Position numbers and translations under genes: made by a program. DNA of 64,000 bases from Streptomyces sp. C10-9-1 (GTDB lineage: Bacteria; Actinomycetota; Actinomycetes; Streptomycetales; Streptomycetaceae), in NCBI RefSeq assembly GCF_024497955.1, contig NZ_JANHKP010000018.1, positions 1 through 64,000 of the forward strand. Direction: 5' to 3'. Below the pieces are notes generated by a model. That model did no database searches and was not told where the DNA came from. It saw nothing but the letters and a program-made list of their open reading frames with translations. This document shows positions 24,862-32,516 of this stretch, piece after piece. Within the stretch, counting starts at the first letter, position 1; every line of letters begins with the position of its first letter.

Positions 24862-25959
24862 ATGGTCCAGTTCGACCTCCCCCTCGACCAGCTGCGCCAA
24901 TACCGCAGCGCCTCCCGCGAACCGGCGGACTTCGACGACTTCTGGGCCTCGACGCTCCGCGACACGCGCAGCCGCCCCCTGGACGCGCGCTTCGAGCGGG
25001 TGGAGACGGGCCTGTCCTCCGTGGAGGTGTACGACACGGCCTTCGCCGGGTTCGGGGGGCACCCGGTCAGGGGCTGGCTGACCGTACCGGCCGGGGCGGA
25101 GCGGGCGCTGCCCGCCGTGGTGGAGTTCCTGGGCTACGGAGGCGGCCGGGGGCTGGCGCACACCCACCTGCTGTGGGCTTCGGCGGGCTTCGCGCACTTC
25201 GTGATGGACACCCGCGGGCAGGGTGCGGCATGGACGGACGGAGGCACGGCGGACCCCGTGGGGCACGGCCCCGCAGCCCCCGGCTACCTGACACGGGGCA
25301 TCGAGGACCCCGCCGGGTACTACTACCGCCGCGTGTTCGCCGACGGCGTCCGGGCCGTGGAGGCGGTACGCGCCCACCCGGCGGTCGACCCGGCGCGCAC
25401 GGCGGTCGCCGGGGTCAGCCAGGGCGGCGGGATCGCGCTGGCGGTGGGCGCCCTGGTGCCGGACCTCGCGGCGCTCGCCCCGGACCTGCCCTTCCTGTGC
25501 GACTTCCCCCGCGCCACCACGCTGACCGACCGCGACCCCTACCGGGAGGTCGCCGTGTACCTGGGGGCGCACCGGGGCCGGGCGCGGCAGGCGGAGCGGA
25601 CCCTGGCCTACTTCGACGGCGTCCACTTCGCGGCGCGGTGCCGCGCTCCGGCGCTGTTCTCCGCGGCCCTCCAGGACATGACCTGCCCGCCGTCGACGGT
25701 CTTCGCCGCGTTCAACGCCTACGGCGGCGGCGAGAAGCGGATCGAGGTCTACCCGTTCAACGACCACGAGGGCGGGGGCGAGTTCCAGCAGGCCGTGCAG
25801 CTCGCGTGGCTGCCGCCGCGCCTTCGGGGCCGAGGTGGCCGTTCCCCGGCCCGGGCCGGGGAACGCGCACGCCGGGCGGCGGGCCCGCAGCGCGGGTCCA
25901 CCGCCCGGCGGCGGAGGCTGCGTGCCGCCCGTCGGCAGGGCGGCACCCGGGATCAGTAG
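24862..25959 (+). CDS. Acetylxylan esterase / cephalosporin-C deacetylase family
   Basis: A 365-residue alpha/beta-hydrolase of the AXE1 family. The nucleophile elbow is GVSQGGGIAL (Ser near 188), WASAGFAHFVMDTRGQGAAW is the oxyanion region, and LQDMTCPPSTVFAAFNAYGG plus FNDHEGGG carry the catalytic Asp and His. GAAGGCGG precedes the ATG. The family normally ends around residue 321 (AWLPPRL); the last 44 residues are Arg/Gly-rich and are encoded across a strong hairpin, so the original stop may have been lost. It could deacetylate xylan or other acetylated sugars. Confidence 0.87.
   Translation: MVQFDLPLDQLRQYRSASREPADFDDFWASTLRDTRSRPLDARFERVETGLSSVEVYDTAFAGFGGHPVRGWLTVPAGAERALPAVVEFLGYGGGRGLAHTHLLWASAGFAHFVMDTRGQGAAWTDGGTADPVGHGPAAPGYLTRGIEDPAGYYYRRVFADGVRAVEAVRAHPAVDPARTAVAGVSQGGGIALAVGALVPDLAALAPDLPFLCDFPRATTLTDRDPYREVAVYLGAHRGRARQAERTLAYFDGVHFAARCRAPALFSAALQDMTCPPSTVFAAFNAYGGGEKRIEVYPFNDHEGGGEFQQAVQLAWLPPRLRGRGGRSPARAGERARRAAGPQRGSTARRRRLRAARRQGGTRDQ
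25841..25864. terminator. Hairpin inside the 3' end of the esterase frame
   Basis: GTTCCCCGGC-CCGG-GCCGGGGAAC is a perfect 10-bp stem with a four-base loop between the convergent esterase and wall-enzyme genes. It lies inside the esterase reading frame, downstream of where homologues end. A bidirectional terminator is likely. Confidence 0.6.
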
Positions 25960-26735
25960 GGTCCGTTGACGTTGTCGATCGAGCCGTAGCGGTCGGCCGC
26001 GTAGTTGCAGGCGGCGACGATGTTGGCGACCGGGTCGTACTGGTCGTGCTTGGTGCCCGGGACGTGGTAGGCGTCGAAGGTCGGCTTGATGACCTGGAGC
26101 AGGCCCTTGGAGGGGACGCCGTTCTGGGCGTTGATGTCCCAGTTGTTGATCGCGAGGGGGTTGCCGGAGGACTCGCGCATGATGTTGCGGTGGATGCCCT
26201 CGTAGCTGCCGGGGATCCCGTGCTTCTTCATGATGGACAGCGCCTCGCGGATCCAGCCGTCCAGGTTGTCCGGGTAGGTGACGGCGGCGGTCTGCGCGGC
26301 CGGGGCGGACTTGCCCGCGGTGCCGGTGGCGGCGGGGGCGCGCTCGGCGGAGCGGTCCGCACGGTCGGCCTCGGCGCGCCCGGCGCCGATGGTCAGCTCC
26401 AGACCGGGGTGGATCAGCGAGGGGTTGTCGCCGACGGCCTCGCGGTTGTCCTGGTAGAGCTTCTGCCAGCCGCCGTCGACCGAGTGCTCCACCGCGATGG
26501 CCGACAGCGAGTCGCCGGCGACCACGGAGTACGTCACGGGCGCGCTCTGCTGCGCGACGGCGGGAGCGGCCACGGCGGCGGCCGGGGCAGCGGGGGCGTG
26601 GGCGGGCTGTGCGGCGCTGGCGGTCGTCGCCCCGAGGAGCGGGAGGGCGAGGGCTGCGCCTCCCGTCCCGACGGCGACGAGGCCGAGGGCGATGCGGCGG
26701 GAGCGGGGACGGCGGTGCTTACCCTGTGCAGGCAT
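25953..26735 (-). CDS. Secreted LysM / SLT transglycosylase-domain wall protein
   Basis: A 260-residue exported protein. The signal peptide covers about 1-42 (RRIALGLVAVGTGGAALALP, cleavage after ATTASAAQ). A LysM peptidoglycan-binding domain follows at about 67-112 (YSVVAGDSLSAIAVEHSVDG), then an Ala-rich linker, then a C-terminal SLT-type lytic-transglycosylase domain (IMRESSGNPLAINNWDINA, SKGLLQVIKPTFDAYHVPG) with Glu in MRES as likely catalyst. It probably remodels wall peptidoglycan during growth or germination. A c-di-AMP riboswitch precedes it, as for resuscitation-promoting wall enzymes in Streptomyces. Confidence 0.92.
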   Translation of the reverse strand: MPAQGKHRRPRSRRIALGLVAVGTGGAALALPLLGATTASAAQPAHAPAAPAAAVAAPAVAQQSAPVTYSVVAGDSLSAIAVEHSVDGGWQKLYQDNREAVGDNPSLIHPGLELTIGAGRAEADRADRSAERAPAATGTAGKSAPAAQTAAVTYPDNLDGWIREALSIMKKHGIPGSYEGIHRNIMRESSGNPLAINNWDINAQNGVPSKGLLQVIKPTFDAYHVPGTKHDQYDPVANIVAACNYAADRYGSIDNVNGPY

Positions 26736-26750
26736 GGTGAGTTCCTCTCC

Positions 26751-26895
26751 GTCGCCTGCGAGGTGAGCTGTCGGGTTCGGGCTGGAGATGCCCGGCCGTG
26801 CGAGCGCACGGCTTCACCCCGAGCCGTCCCGGCGTCCTTGGCGGATGCCGGTCCGGCGGCTTACCTGGTTCCCCCGCTCCTGCCGAGTTCGGGTG
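26751..26895 (-). ncRNA. ydaO/yuaA c-di-AMP riboswitch
   Basis: Read on the minus strand, the leader has the ordered conserved blocks of the actinobacterial ydaO class: GGAGCGGGGGAACCAGGTAA (26880-26861), GGGGTGAAGC (26820-26811), then CAGCCCGAACCCGACAGC and the closing CTCACCTCGCAGGCG (to 26752). GAGAGGAACTCACC and the ATG follow directly. The class binds cyclic di-AMP and normally turns expression off when it is abundant. The boundaries of the first pairing stem are approximate. Confidence 0.88.
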
Positions 26896-27147
26896 ATCTG
26901 GTCGGAATACCGGACAGCGGCAGGATTCGGCGTCCCGTCCGGAATGCCGTGACCGTAGGCGAGGCACCGGCGGCACAACAAGCCCGCAATTCACACACGC
27001 AACGCGCAGGGCACCGACAGCACCGGGAGAGGACGTCCGAGATCGACTTTCGCTCCGTCAGTTCCCTTTGCCGAATACGGAGAAGGGCAGGGGAGATCCA
27101 CTGCGCGGGGCAGGCCGGGTGACCGATGTCACCAGCGACGGAGCAAA
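26896..27147. other. Promoter region of the riboswitch-controlled gene
   Basis: A gene-free, comparatively AT-rich stretch upstream of the riboswitch. TACGGT in the minus direction near 26950 is a possible -10. No open frame here has coding character. Confidence 0.4.
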
Positions 27148-27173
27148 GGCCGCCAATGAATTCATTGGCGGCC
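27148..27173. terminator. 26-bp perfect palindrome after the HTH-PPOX gene
   Basis: The two 13-base arms (GGCCGCCAATGAA and its complement) abut without spacer and are flanked on the minus strand by TTTG after the second arm. It lies 86 bases past the stop of the minus-strand HTH-PPOX gene, so it is probably that gene's terminator. Confidence 0.6.
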
Positions 27174-27258
27174 AAATTCGGACATTAGGCCACGATGGCG
27201 AGACGGAAGCGGCACCGCCTCCAGCCTGGAGAATATTCACATATGTCCGAAATGATGC

Positions 27259-27960
27259 TTATGACTGCCCGGGGGCGCCGCGCACCAGGATCCGACGCCC
27301 CGTGATCCGCGTCGGGGCGACCGCGATCCACAGCTCCCGCCCACCCCCGGCCCAGGGCGCGGAGTAGGCCTCGCGGTCCAGCCTCCGCCCCTCCTCCTCG
27401 TCGGTGACCCGGCGTGCCGCGCCGACGACCAGCACGCTCCACCCCTGGCTGAAGGCCTCGTCGATGTGGTCCACCTCGAAGGCGGCCTCACCCCCCGCCG
27501 ACCGGCCCAGCAGCGACTCGTGCCCCGTGCGGAAGGCCACCTCACCCTCGGTGACCAGGTAGTTGACCGGGAGGATCGCCGGCCCCTCCTGCGTGGCGAC
27601 CGCGACCCTGCCCACACCGTGCGCGCCGAGCAGGTCCCAGCACTCCTCGGCCCCCAGCTCCACCAGCTCCGGGTGGTACCCCGCACGGCCCGCACCGGCC
27701 GGGAGGTCCGCGTCCCCACCGGTCAGCGCCGTGACGGTGGTCTCCAGGGCGTCCGCCAGCCGGAGCAGGAAGCCCATCCCGGGCGCGGCCGGGCTCTCCT
27801 CCAGGTACTGCAGGTACCCGGGCGCGGAGCCCGCCCGCAGGGCGACCTCCTCCCGCGAGAGCCCGAGATCCCTGCGGCGGGCGGCCACGCGGCGGCCGAT
27901 GTCGCTGCCGGCGCGGTCCCGGCCCGCGCCGCCTGAGTCCGCTTGCGGTTGTCCGGGCAT
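27259..27960 (-). CDS. HTH-XRE / pyridoxamine 5'-phosphate oxidase-like fusion
   Basis: A 233-residue two-domain protein. An XRE-type helix-turn-helix at about 22-75 (GRRVAARRRDLGLSREEVAL, GSAPGYLQYLEESP) is followed by a split-barrel flavin-binding domain of the PPOX/Nim type at about 95-225 (CWDLLGAHGVGRVAVATQEG, INYLVTEGEVAFRTG-like core, GWSVLVVGAARRV). Start ATG at 27960 has AGGAG about eight bases upstream; the frame is open further but without signal. Such fusions may sense flavin or redox state. It is divergent from the CBS-BON gene across a GGACAG/CTGTCC dyad. Confidence 0.9.
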   Translation of the reverse strand: MPGQPQADSGGAGRDRAGSDIGRRVAARRRDLGLSREEVALRAGSAPGYLQYLEESPAAPGMGFLLRLADALETTVTALTGGDADLPAGAGRAGYHPELVELGAEECWDLLGAHGVGRVAVATQEGPAILPVNYLVTEGEVAFRTGHESLLGRSAGGEAAFEVDHIDEAFSQGWSVLVVGAARRVTDEEEGRRLDREAYSAPWAGGGRELWIAVAPTRITGRRILVRGAPGQS

Positions 27961-28082
27961 GTCGGCACCTTCTCCTGTCGGCGGTCCGGTCGCGGCACGT
28001 GCCCCGCCCCTCGCCCACGGTAGCCAGCGCCCGCCCGACCCGCACGGCGGGCCCGGCTTCCGCCACCCTCCCGGCCGACCGG

Positions 28083-28105
28083 GGACAGACTCGGAAATAC
28101 TGTCC
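28083..28105. promoter_or_regulatory. Dyad operator between HTH-PPOX and CBS-BON genes
   Basis: GGACAG-N11-CTGTCC is a perfect dyad in the divergent promoter region. TACTGT within the right arm (28098-28103) resembles a -10 for the rightward gene. The binding protein could be the HTH-PPOX product or a DevR/OsdR-type dormancy regulator; the motif alone does not decide. Confidence 0.5.
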
Positions 28106-28134
28106 ACAAGAGGACACGGACTGGAGGCGCCACG

Positions 28135-28161
28135 ATGACCCCCTGGACTGGTGCACGATGA
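28135..28161 (+). CDS. Eight-codon leader ORF coupled to the CBS-BON gene
   Basis: GGAGG at 28123-28127 is placed seven bases before an ATG that opens an eight-codon frame, MTPWTGAR, whose TGA overlaps the ATG of the CBS-BON gene as ATGA. The CBS-BON gene has no comparable ribosome site of its own, so its translation probably depends on ribosomes finishing this mini-ORF. Alternatively the frame is simply an upstream initiation remnant. Confidence 0.5.
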   Translation: MTPWTGAR

Positions 28162-28769
28162 GACACCGCTCGGTAGCCGACCTGATGACCCCGCAGGCGG
28201 TGGTCGCCCAGCGCGGCACGGCCTTCAAGGAGATCGCCCGGCTGCTCGACGAGTACGGCATCACCGCCGTTCCCGTCGTCGACGACGAGGGGCGGCCCGT
28301 GGGGGTCGTCTCCGAGGCCGACCTGCTGCGCCGCCACACCGGCGGCACCGGCGCCGACACCGCCGAAGGCCTGATGAGCAGCCCCGCCGTGGTCGCCCGG
28401 CCCGGCTGGAGCGCCGTGCAGGCGGCCCGCGTCATGGAGGACCGCCGCATCAAGCGGCTCCCCGTGGTCGCGGACGACGGACGGCTCGTCGGCGTCGTGA
28501 GCCGCAGCGACCTGCTCCAGCTCTTCCTGCGGCGCGACCGCGCCATCCAGGAGGAGATCGTCGAGGACGTGCTCGCCGGCACGCTCGGGGCCTCCCCCGC
28601 CGCGGTGGGGGTGGAGGTGACCGACGGGCGCGTGACGCTCAGCGGCACCCTGGAGCGGCGCTCGCTGGTGCGGATCGTGGTGCGGCTGTGCGAGAGCATC
28701 GACGGTGTGGTCGACGTCGTCGACCGGTTGGACTACGCGAGCGACGACGTGCCCGCCCCGGGGGCCTGA
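28158..28769 (+). CDS. CBS-domain pair with BON domain
   Basis: A 203-residue cytoplasmic protein. Two CBS motifs (about 7-57: SVADLMTPQAVVAQRG, ITAVPVVDDEGRPVGVVSEA; about 70-122: SSPAVVARPGWSAVQ, IKRLPVVADDGRLVGVVSRS) form an adenosine-nucleotide sensor. A C-terminal BON domain (VEVTDGRVTLSGTLERRS) follows. Actinobacterial CBS-BON proteins occur in dormancy or stress regulons. The ATG overlaps the stop of an eight-codon leader with a strong ribosome site. Genes for Usp and DUF1876 nearby support the stress setting. Confidence 0.92.
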   Translation: MRHRSVADLMTPQAVVAQRGTAFKEIARLLDEYGITAVPVVDDEGRPVGVVSEADLLRRHTGGTGADTAEGLMSSPAVVARPGWSAVQAARVMEDRRIKRLPVVADDGRLVGVVSRSDLLQLFLRRDRAIQEEIVEDVLAGTLGASPAAVGVEVTDGRVTLSGTLERRSLVRIVVRLCESIDGVVDVVDRLDYASDDVPAPGA

Positions 28770-28780
28770 GAGGCACCGAG

Positions 28781-28826
28781 CGGCCCCCGGCCCGCCCAGG
28801 GGCGGCGGACGCCTGGGCGGGGGCCG
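28781..28826. terminator. Terminator hairpin between CBS-BON and GH65 genes
   Basis: CCGCCCAGG pairs with CCTGGGCGG, and beyond a four-base bulge CGGCCCC pairs with GGGGCCG. The hairpin lies between the two convergent stops and would serve both transcripts. Confidence 0.6.
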
Positions 28827-28828
28827 TG

Positions 28829-31225
28829 TCAGGCAGGCGGGATCGGCAGGGTGCGCACGGTTCCCGGGTCCACGGTCACCGCCGCCCCGCCCAGGCGCAC
28901 CTCCACGGGCGGGCCCTGCGAGGAGGCCGGCACGCCGATGCTCAGTTCACCCGGCCGCACCCGCACCCGCACCCCGAAGTGGCCGCGGTAGCGGAACGAG
29001 AACCCGTACTGGGCGAGCTGCGGCAGCGGCACCGGGTCGAACCACAGGGCGCCCGCGCGGGTCTCCATGCCGCTCAGTCCCCGCTGGACGAGGTCGAGCG
29101 TGCCGGCCATGGCTCCGAGGTGCACGCCCTCCTCGGTGGTGCCGCCCTGGAGGTCGGCGATGTCGCCCTCCAGGGCCTCGCGGCAGTACGCCCACGCCTC
29201 GCTGCGGCGCACCCGGGCCAGGACCCAGCCGTGCACCAGTCCGCTGAGGGTGGAGCCGTGGGCGGTGCGGTGGAGGTAGTAGTCCACGGTGCGGTGCCAG
29301 ACGTCCTCGTCCATGGCGTAGCCCAGGCGGCGGAGCAAGCCGCGCAGCTCGTCAGGGGAGAACAGGTACCCGAGCATCAGCACGTCGGCCTGCTTGGACG
29401 CCTTGTAGCGGTTGACCGTGTCGTGCTCGGCCTCCAGCACGCGGTCGAGGCGGCGGATGTCCCCGTGGCGCGCACGCAGCCCCTCCCAGTCGAGCTCGGC
29501 CAGGTCGCCGTATCCGTGGAACTGGCTCGGCACCCCGTCGTGGAAGGGCACGTACAGCCTGCGTGACACCTCCTCCCAGTGCGCCAGCTCGGTGCCGGTG
29601 AGGCCGGTGCGGCCGAAGAGCTCGGTACGGCGCGGGCCGGGCAGGCCAGCGGCCAGTTCGAGGGCGCGGGCGAGCACCCAGGCGGCGGTGACGTTGGTGT
29701 AGGTGTTGTCGTCGATCCCCGGGCGGTCGGAGCCCGGGTAGGCGTCGTGGTACTCGTCGGGGCCCACGACCCCGCGGATCCGGTAGCGGCCGAGCCCGGG
29801 GTCGTAGGCCGCCGAGTCGGCCCAGAAGCGCGCGATCCGCACCAGCATCTCGGCACCCCTGGTGTGCAGGAACTCCGTGTCGCCGCTCGCCTCGCAGTAC
29901 TGCCAGACGTTGTAGGCGATCGCCGACCCGACGTGGTGCTGGAGGTGCGAGTGGTCCGGCAGCCAGCGCCCCGAGCGGGGGTTGAGGTGCACCTCCTGGG
30001 TCTCCTCCCGCCCGTCGCTGCCGCTCTGCCAGGGGTAGAGGGCACCTCGGTGGCCGCAGTCGCGGGCCAGCAGCCGGGCGCGCTCCAGACGGCGGTGGCG
30101 GTAGGTCAGCAGGGCCCGGGAGACCTCGGGGAAACGGAGGTTGAGGTAGGGCAGCACGAACAGCTCGTCCCAGAACACATGGCCGCGGTAGGCCTCCCCG
30201 TGCAGGCCGCGGGCGGGCACGCCCACGTCCAGGTCGGCCGTGTGCGGGGAGAGGGTCTGCAGGACGTGGAAGAGGTGGAGCCGCAGGATCCGGCCCGCCT
30301 CCCCCGGTACGTCGAGGTCGGCCCGGCTCCACAGCCGCCGCCAGGCGCCGCGGTGGGACTCCAGCAGCTCCTCGAAGCCCGGCGCGCGCCGGGCGCGGTC
30401 GGACGCCGCGTGCAGGGGGTCGCCGATGGCCCTGTCGTGCGAGGTGTGCAGGGCGGCGATCTTGTCGACCGTCACGGGCCGGCCGTGGGTGAGCGGCAGG
30501 TGCAGCACCCGCACGGCGCGCTTCGGTTCGTGCGCGCTCCTGCCGTGCTCTCCGGGGGCGTCGGTGGTGGTGCGGGCCGCCAGGCCGATCCGGATGTCGG
30601 AGGCGCTCGTGCGGCAGCGCAGCCAGACGACTCCGGGAGAGGCGTCACCCGTGCCGACATGGACGAGGTGCCGGCCGTCGAGCCCCCGGTAGCGCTCCAC
30701 ACCGCTGTTGGTCACCCTGCCGTCGAGCGCGGACTCGACCTCGATCTCCCCGTCCCAGCCCTCCGCGGTGAACTCGGTCCGCAACGCGGCGAGATGGGGG
30801 TCCCCCATGTGGACGAGGCGTGTCTGCCGGACCGTCAGGGGGCGCCCGTCGGCGGCCGTGTACCGGCAGGTGCGGGTCAGGGTGCCGGTGCGCAGGTCGA
30901 GCCGCTGCCGGTGGTCGCGCAGGGCGGGGGTGTCGGGGGCGAGCCAGGGCTCGGGGCCGTCCGGGCCGCGGGGACGGAACCGCAGGGGCAGCCAGTTGGG
31001 GAGGTTGACCATGTCCTCGTTCTCCACCCGGCGCCCCGCGACCGTGGAGGTGAGGCGGTTGTAGCAGCCCGCGGCGTAGGTGCCCGGGTAGTGGAGGTCG
31101 TCGGCGGTGCACTCGGGGGCGGCGCCGCGGGTGGCGAAGTAGCCGTTCCCCAGGGTGCACAGCGCCTCCCGCAGGCGTTCGGCACCGGGGTCGTAGCCCT
31201 CGTACTCCCAGCTCCAGCCGCTCAT
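28829..31225 (-). CDS. Glycoside hydrolase family 65 protein (disaccharide phosphorylase type)
   Basis: A 798-residue GH65 enzyme, the family of trehalose, maltose and kojibiose phosphorylases, which split a disaccharide with phosphate to glucose 1-phosphate. The N-terminal beta-sandwich begins YEGYDPGAERLREALCTLGN. The (alpha/alpha)6 catalytic barrel carries HVFWDELFVLPYLNLRFPE (about 335) and the general acid Glu in GVVGPDEYHD (about 485); RTAHGSTLSGLVHGW contributes the phosphate site. ATG at 31225 has GGGAG upstream and overlaps the stop of a 47-codon ORF. No beta-phosphoglucomutase gene is adjacent. Confidence 0.93.
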   Translation of the reverse strand: MSGWSWEYEGYDPGAERLREALCTLGNGYFATRGAAPECTADDLHYPGTYAAGCYNRLTSTVAGRRVENEDMVNLPNWLPLRFRPRGPDGPEPWLAPDTPALRDHRQRLDLRTGTLTRTCRYTAADGRPLTVRQTRLVHMGDPHLAALRTEFTAEGWDGEIEVESALDGRVTNSGVERYRGLDGRHLVHVGTGDASPGVVWLRCRTSASDIRIGLAARTTTDAPGEHGRSAHEPKRAVRVLHLPLTHGRPVTVDKIAALHTSHDRAIGDPLHAASDRARRAPGFEELLESHRGAWRRLWSRADLDVPGEAGRILRLHLFHVLQTLSPHTADLDVGVPARGLHGEAYRGHVFWDELFVLPYLNLRFPEVSRALLTYRHRRLERARLLARDCGHRGALYPWQSGSDGREETQEVHLNPRSGRWLPDHSHLQHHVGSAIAYNVWQYCEASGDTEFLHTRGAEMLVRIARFWADSAAYDPGLGRYRIRGVVGPDEYHDAYPGSDRPGIDDNTYTNVTAAWVLARALELAAGLPGPRRTELFGRTGLTGTELAHWEEVSRRLYVPFHDGVPSQFHGYGDLAELDWEGLRARHGDIRRLDRVLEAEHDTVNRYKASKQADVLMLGYLFSPDELRGLLRRLGYAMDEDVWHRTVDYYLHRTAHGSTLSGLVHGWVLARVRRSEAWAYCREALEGDIADLQGGTTEEGVHLGAMAGTLDLVQRGLSGMETRAGALWFDPVPLPQLAQYGFSFRYRGHFGVRVRVRPGELSIGVPASSQGPPVEVRLGGAAVTVDPGTVRTLPIPPA

Positions 31226-31365
31226 CGCCGCTCCCGACCGCAGGTCCGCGCACCTCCGGGCCGCAGCCGGCGCGCGCCCGGCGGCGCGGCCGCGCACACC
31301 GGGTCGGGGGCGACCGGGGCCGCCGGTACGGCCCGGCGGCGGCCGGGCTCGCTCCCCTCGGGCAT
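31222..31365 (-). CDS. Candidate 47-residue ORF coupled to the GH65 gene
   Basis: ATG at 31365 is preceded by CAGGAG with eight-base spacing, and its TGA overlaps the GH65 ATG as ATGA. About 90% of its third codon bases are G or C. The product is Pro/Ala/Arg-rich with two cysteines and resembles no family I know, and such composition also arises from non-coding high-GC DNA. It is listed because the ribosome site and exact overlap are unusual together. Confidence 0.35.
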   Translation of the reverse strand: MPEGSEPGRRRAVPAAPVAPDPVCAAAPPGARRLRPGGARTCGRERR

Positions 31366-31563
31366 GGCGGCGGCTCCTGTCCGGTCCGCCCCGCGCACGG
31401 TCGGCGTTCTCCTCGGGCCCGGCGGGGCGGTCACCGGTCGGGCGGGCCCTCGCCACCAGGATGGCCGTGCGCCCGCGGGACCGCCTGCCGAGGCCCGTGG
31501 CGGGCCGGAGCGGCGCGCGCGACCCTGGAGGACGGGGCCGTGCACACGCCCGAGGAGGTTCCC
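31366..31563. other. Divergent promoter region GH65 unit / Usp
   Basis: This spacer separates the leftward GH65 unit from the rightward Usp gene. It is very GC-rich with no clear -10 box or strong dyad. AGGAGG near 31551-31556 is the Usp ribosome site. Confidence 0.4.
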
Positions 31564-32439
31564 GTGTCCCGTCAGGTGACCGCCGGTGTCGACGGCACAC
31601 CCGAGAGCCTGTCCGCGGCCCACTGGGCCGCGGAGGAGGCGCGGCGCCGCGGCCTTCCGCTGCTGCTGGTCCACGTCGAGGAGTGGCCGCTGCCGCTGGC
31701 GGTCGCGGTCCCGACGGTGAACCGCGACGACCACCGCCGGTGGGCGGACGGCCTCCTGGCCGACGCGGCCGCCGAGGTCCGCGGCGCCCACGCCGGGGTG
31801 GCCCTGGCCACCCGCAGGCTCTCGGGGCGGGCTCCGGCCGCACTGGCCGCGGCGGCGGCCCGGGCCGAGCTGCTGGTCCTGGGGTCGCGGGGACTCGGCA
31901 CGGTGACGGGTGCCCTGCTCGGCTCCGTCGGGCAGGCCGTGATCGGGGCGAGTGAGCGGCCCGTCGTCGTGGTGCGCACGGGCGGGGACGACCGGGCCCG
32001 GGACGTGGTGGTCGGGGTGGAGCTGCACCACGGCGGCGGCCCGCAGCACGTCGACGCGGCGGTCCTCGACTTCGCCTTCGAGGCGGCGCGGCTGCGCGGC
32101 GGACTGCTCAGGGCGGTGCACGTCGCCCGCCCGCCGGTCCTCCACGGGCGCTCGCCGGAGCACCGGGCGGCCGCCGAGCGGCACGGGCTGTCCTCCCTGG
32201 CGCTGGCGCTCGGGCCCTGGCGGCTGCGCCACCCGGAGGTCACCGTCGAACAGCGGGTGGCCGTCGGCCCGCCCGCCCGGATCCTGGTGGCCGAGGCGGA
32301 CGGGGCGGCGCTGGTGGTGGTCGGCCGACGGGTCCGGCATGCGCCCGTGGTGCCGCACATCGGGCCGGTGGCGCACGCCGCCATCCACCACTGCACCGTC
32401 CCCGTGGCGGTGGTGGCCCACGGCCCCGCCGGCGGGTGA
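31564..32439 (+). CDS. Universal stress protein with two Usp domains
   Basis: A 291-residue protein with tandem UspA folds, at about 1-140 and 148-285. The first carries ELLVLGSRGLGTVTGALLGSVGQAVI, which matches the ATP-binding G-x2-G-x9-G(S/T) motif; the second has AALVVVGRRVRHAPVVPHIGPVAHA, where the motif is degenerate. GTG at 31564 has AGGAGG eight bases upstream. Double Usp proteins with CBS, PPOX and DUF1876 neighbours are typical of hypoxia/dormancy gene sets in actinobacteria. Confidence 0.92.
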   Translation: MSRQVTAGVDGTPESLSAAHWAAEEARRRGLPLLLVHVEEWPLPLAVAVPTVNRDDHRRWADGLLADAAAEVRGAHAGVALATRRLSGRAPAALAAAAARAELLVLGSRGLGTVTGALLGSVGQAVIGASERPVVVVRTGGDDRARDVVVGVELHHGGGPQHVDAAVLDFAFEAARLRGGLLRAVHVARPPVLHGRSPEHRAAAERHGLSSLALALGPWRLRHPEVTVEQRVAVGPPARILVAEADGAALVVVGRRVRHAPVVPHIGPVAHAAIHHCTVPVAVVAHGPAGG

Positions 32440-32467
32440 GGCGCCGCGGCGCCTCACCCGCCGGCGG
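32426..32467. terminator. 42-bp perfect palindrome spanning the Usp stop codon
   Basis: Bases 32426-32446 are the exact reverse complement of 32447-32467. The palindrome includes the Usp TGA (32437-32439) and lies 49 bases before the end of the convergent DUF1876 gene. It should act as a two-way terminator. Confidence 0.7.
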
Positions 32468-32516
32468 CCGGGGCGGACCCGGGCCGCCGGGCGGAGCGGG
32501 CCCGCTCCGGGCGGGT

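Noticed and set aside
24678..27122. Open frame of 814 codons overlapping the esterase, wall enzyme and riboswitch
   Set aside because: Frame-shifted shadow of the esterase gene and antisense of the wall-enzyme gene; no domain.
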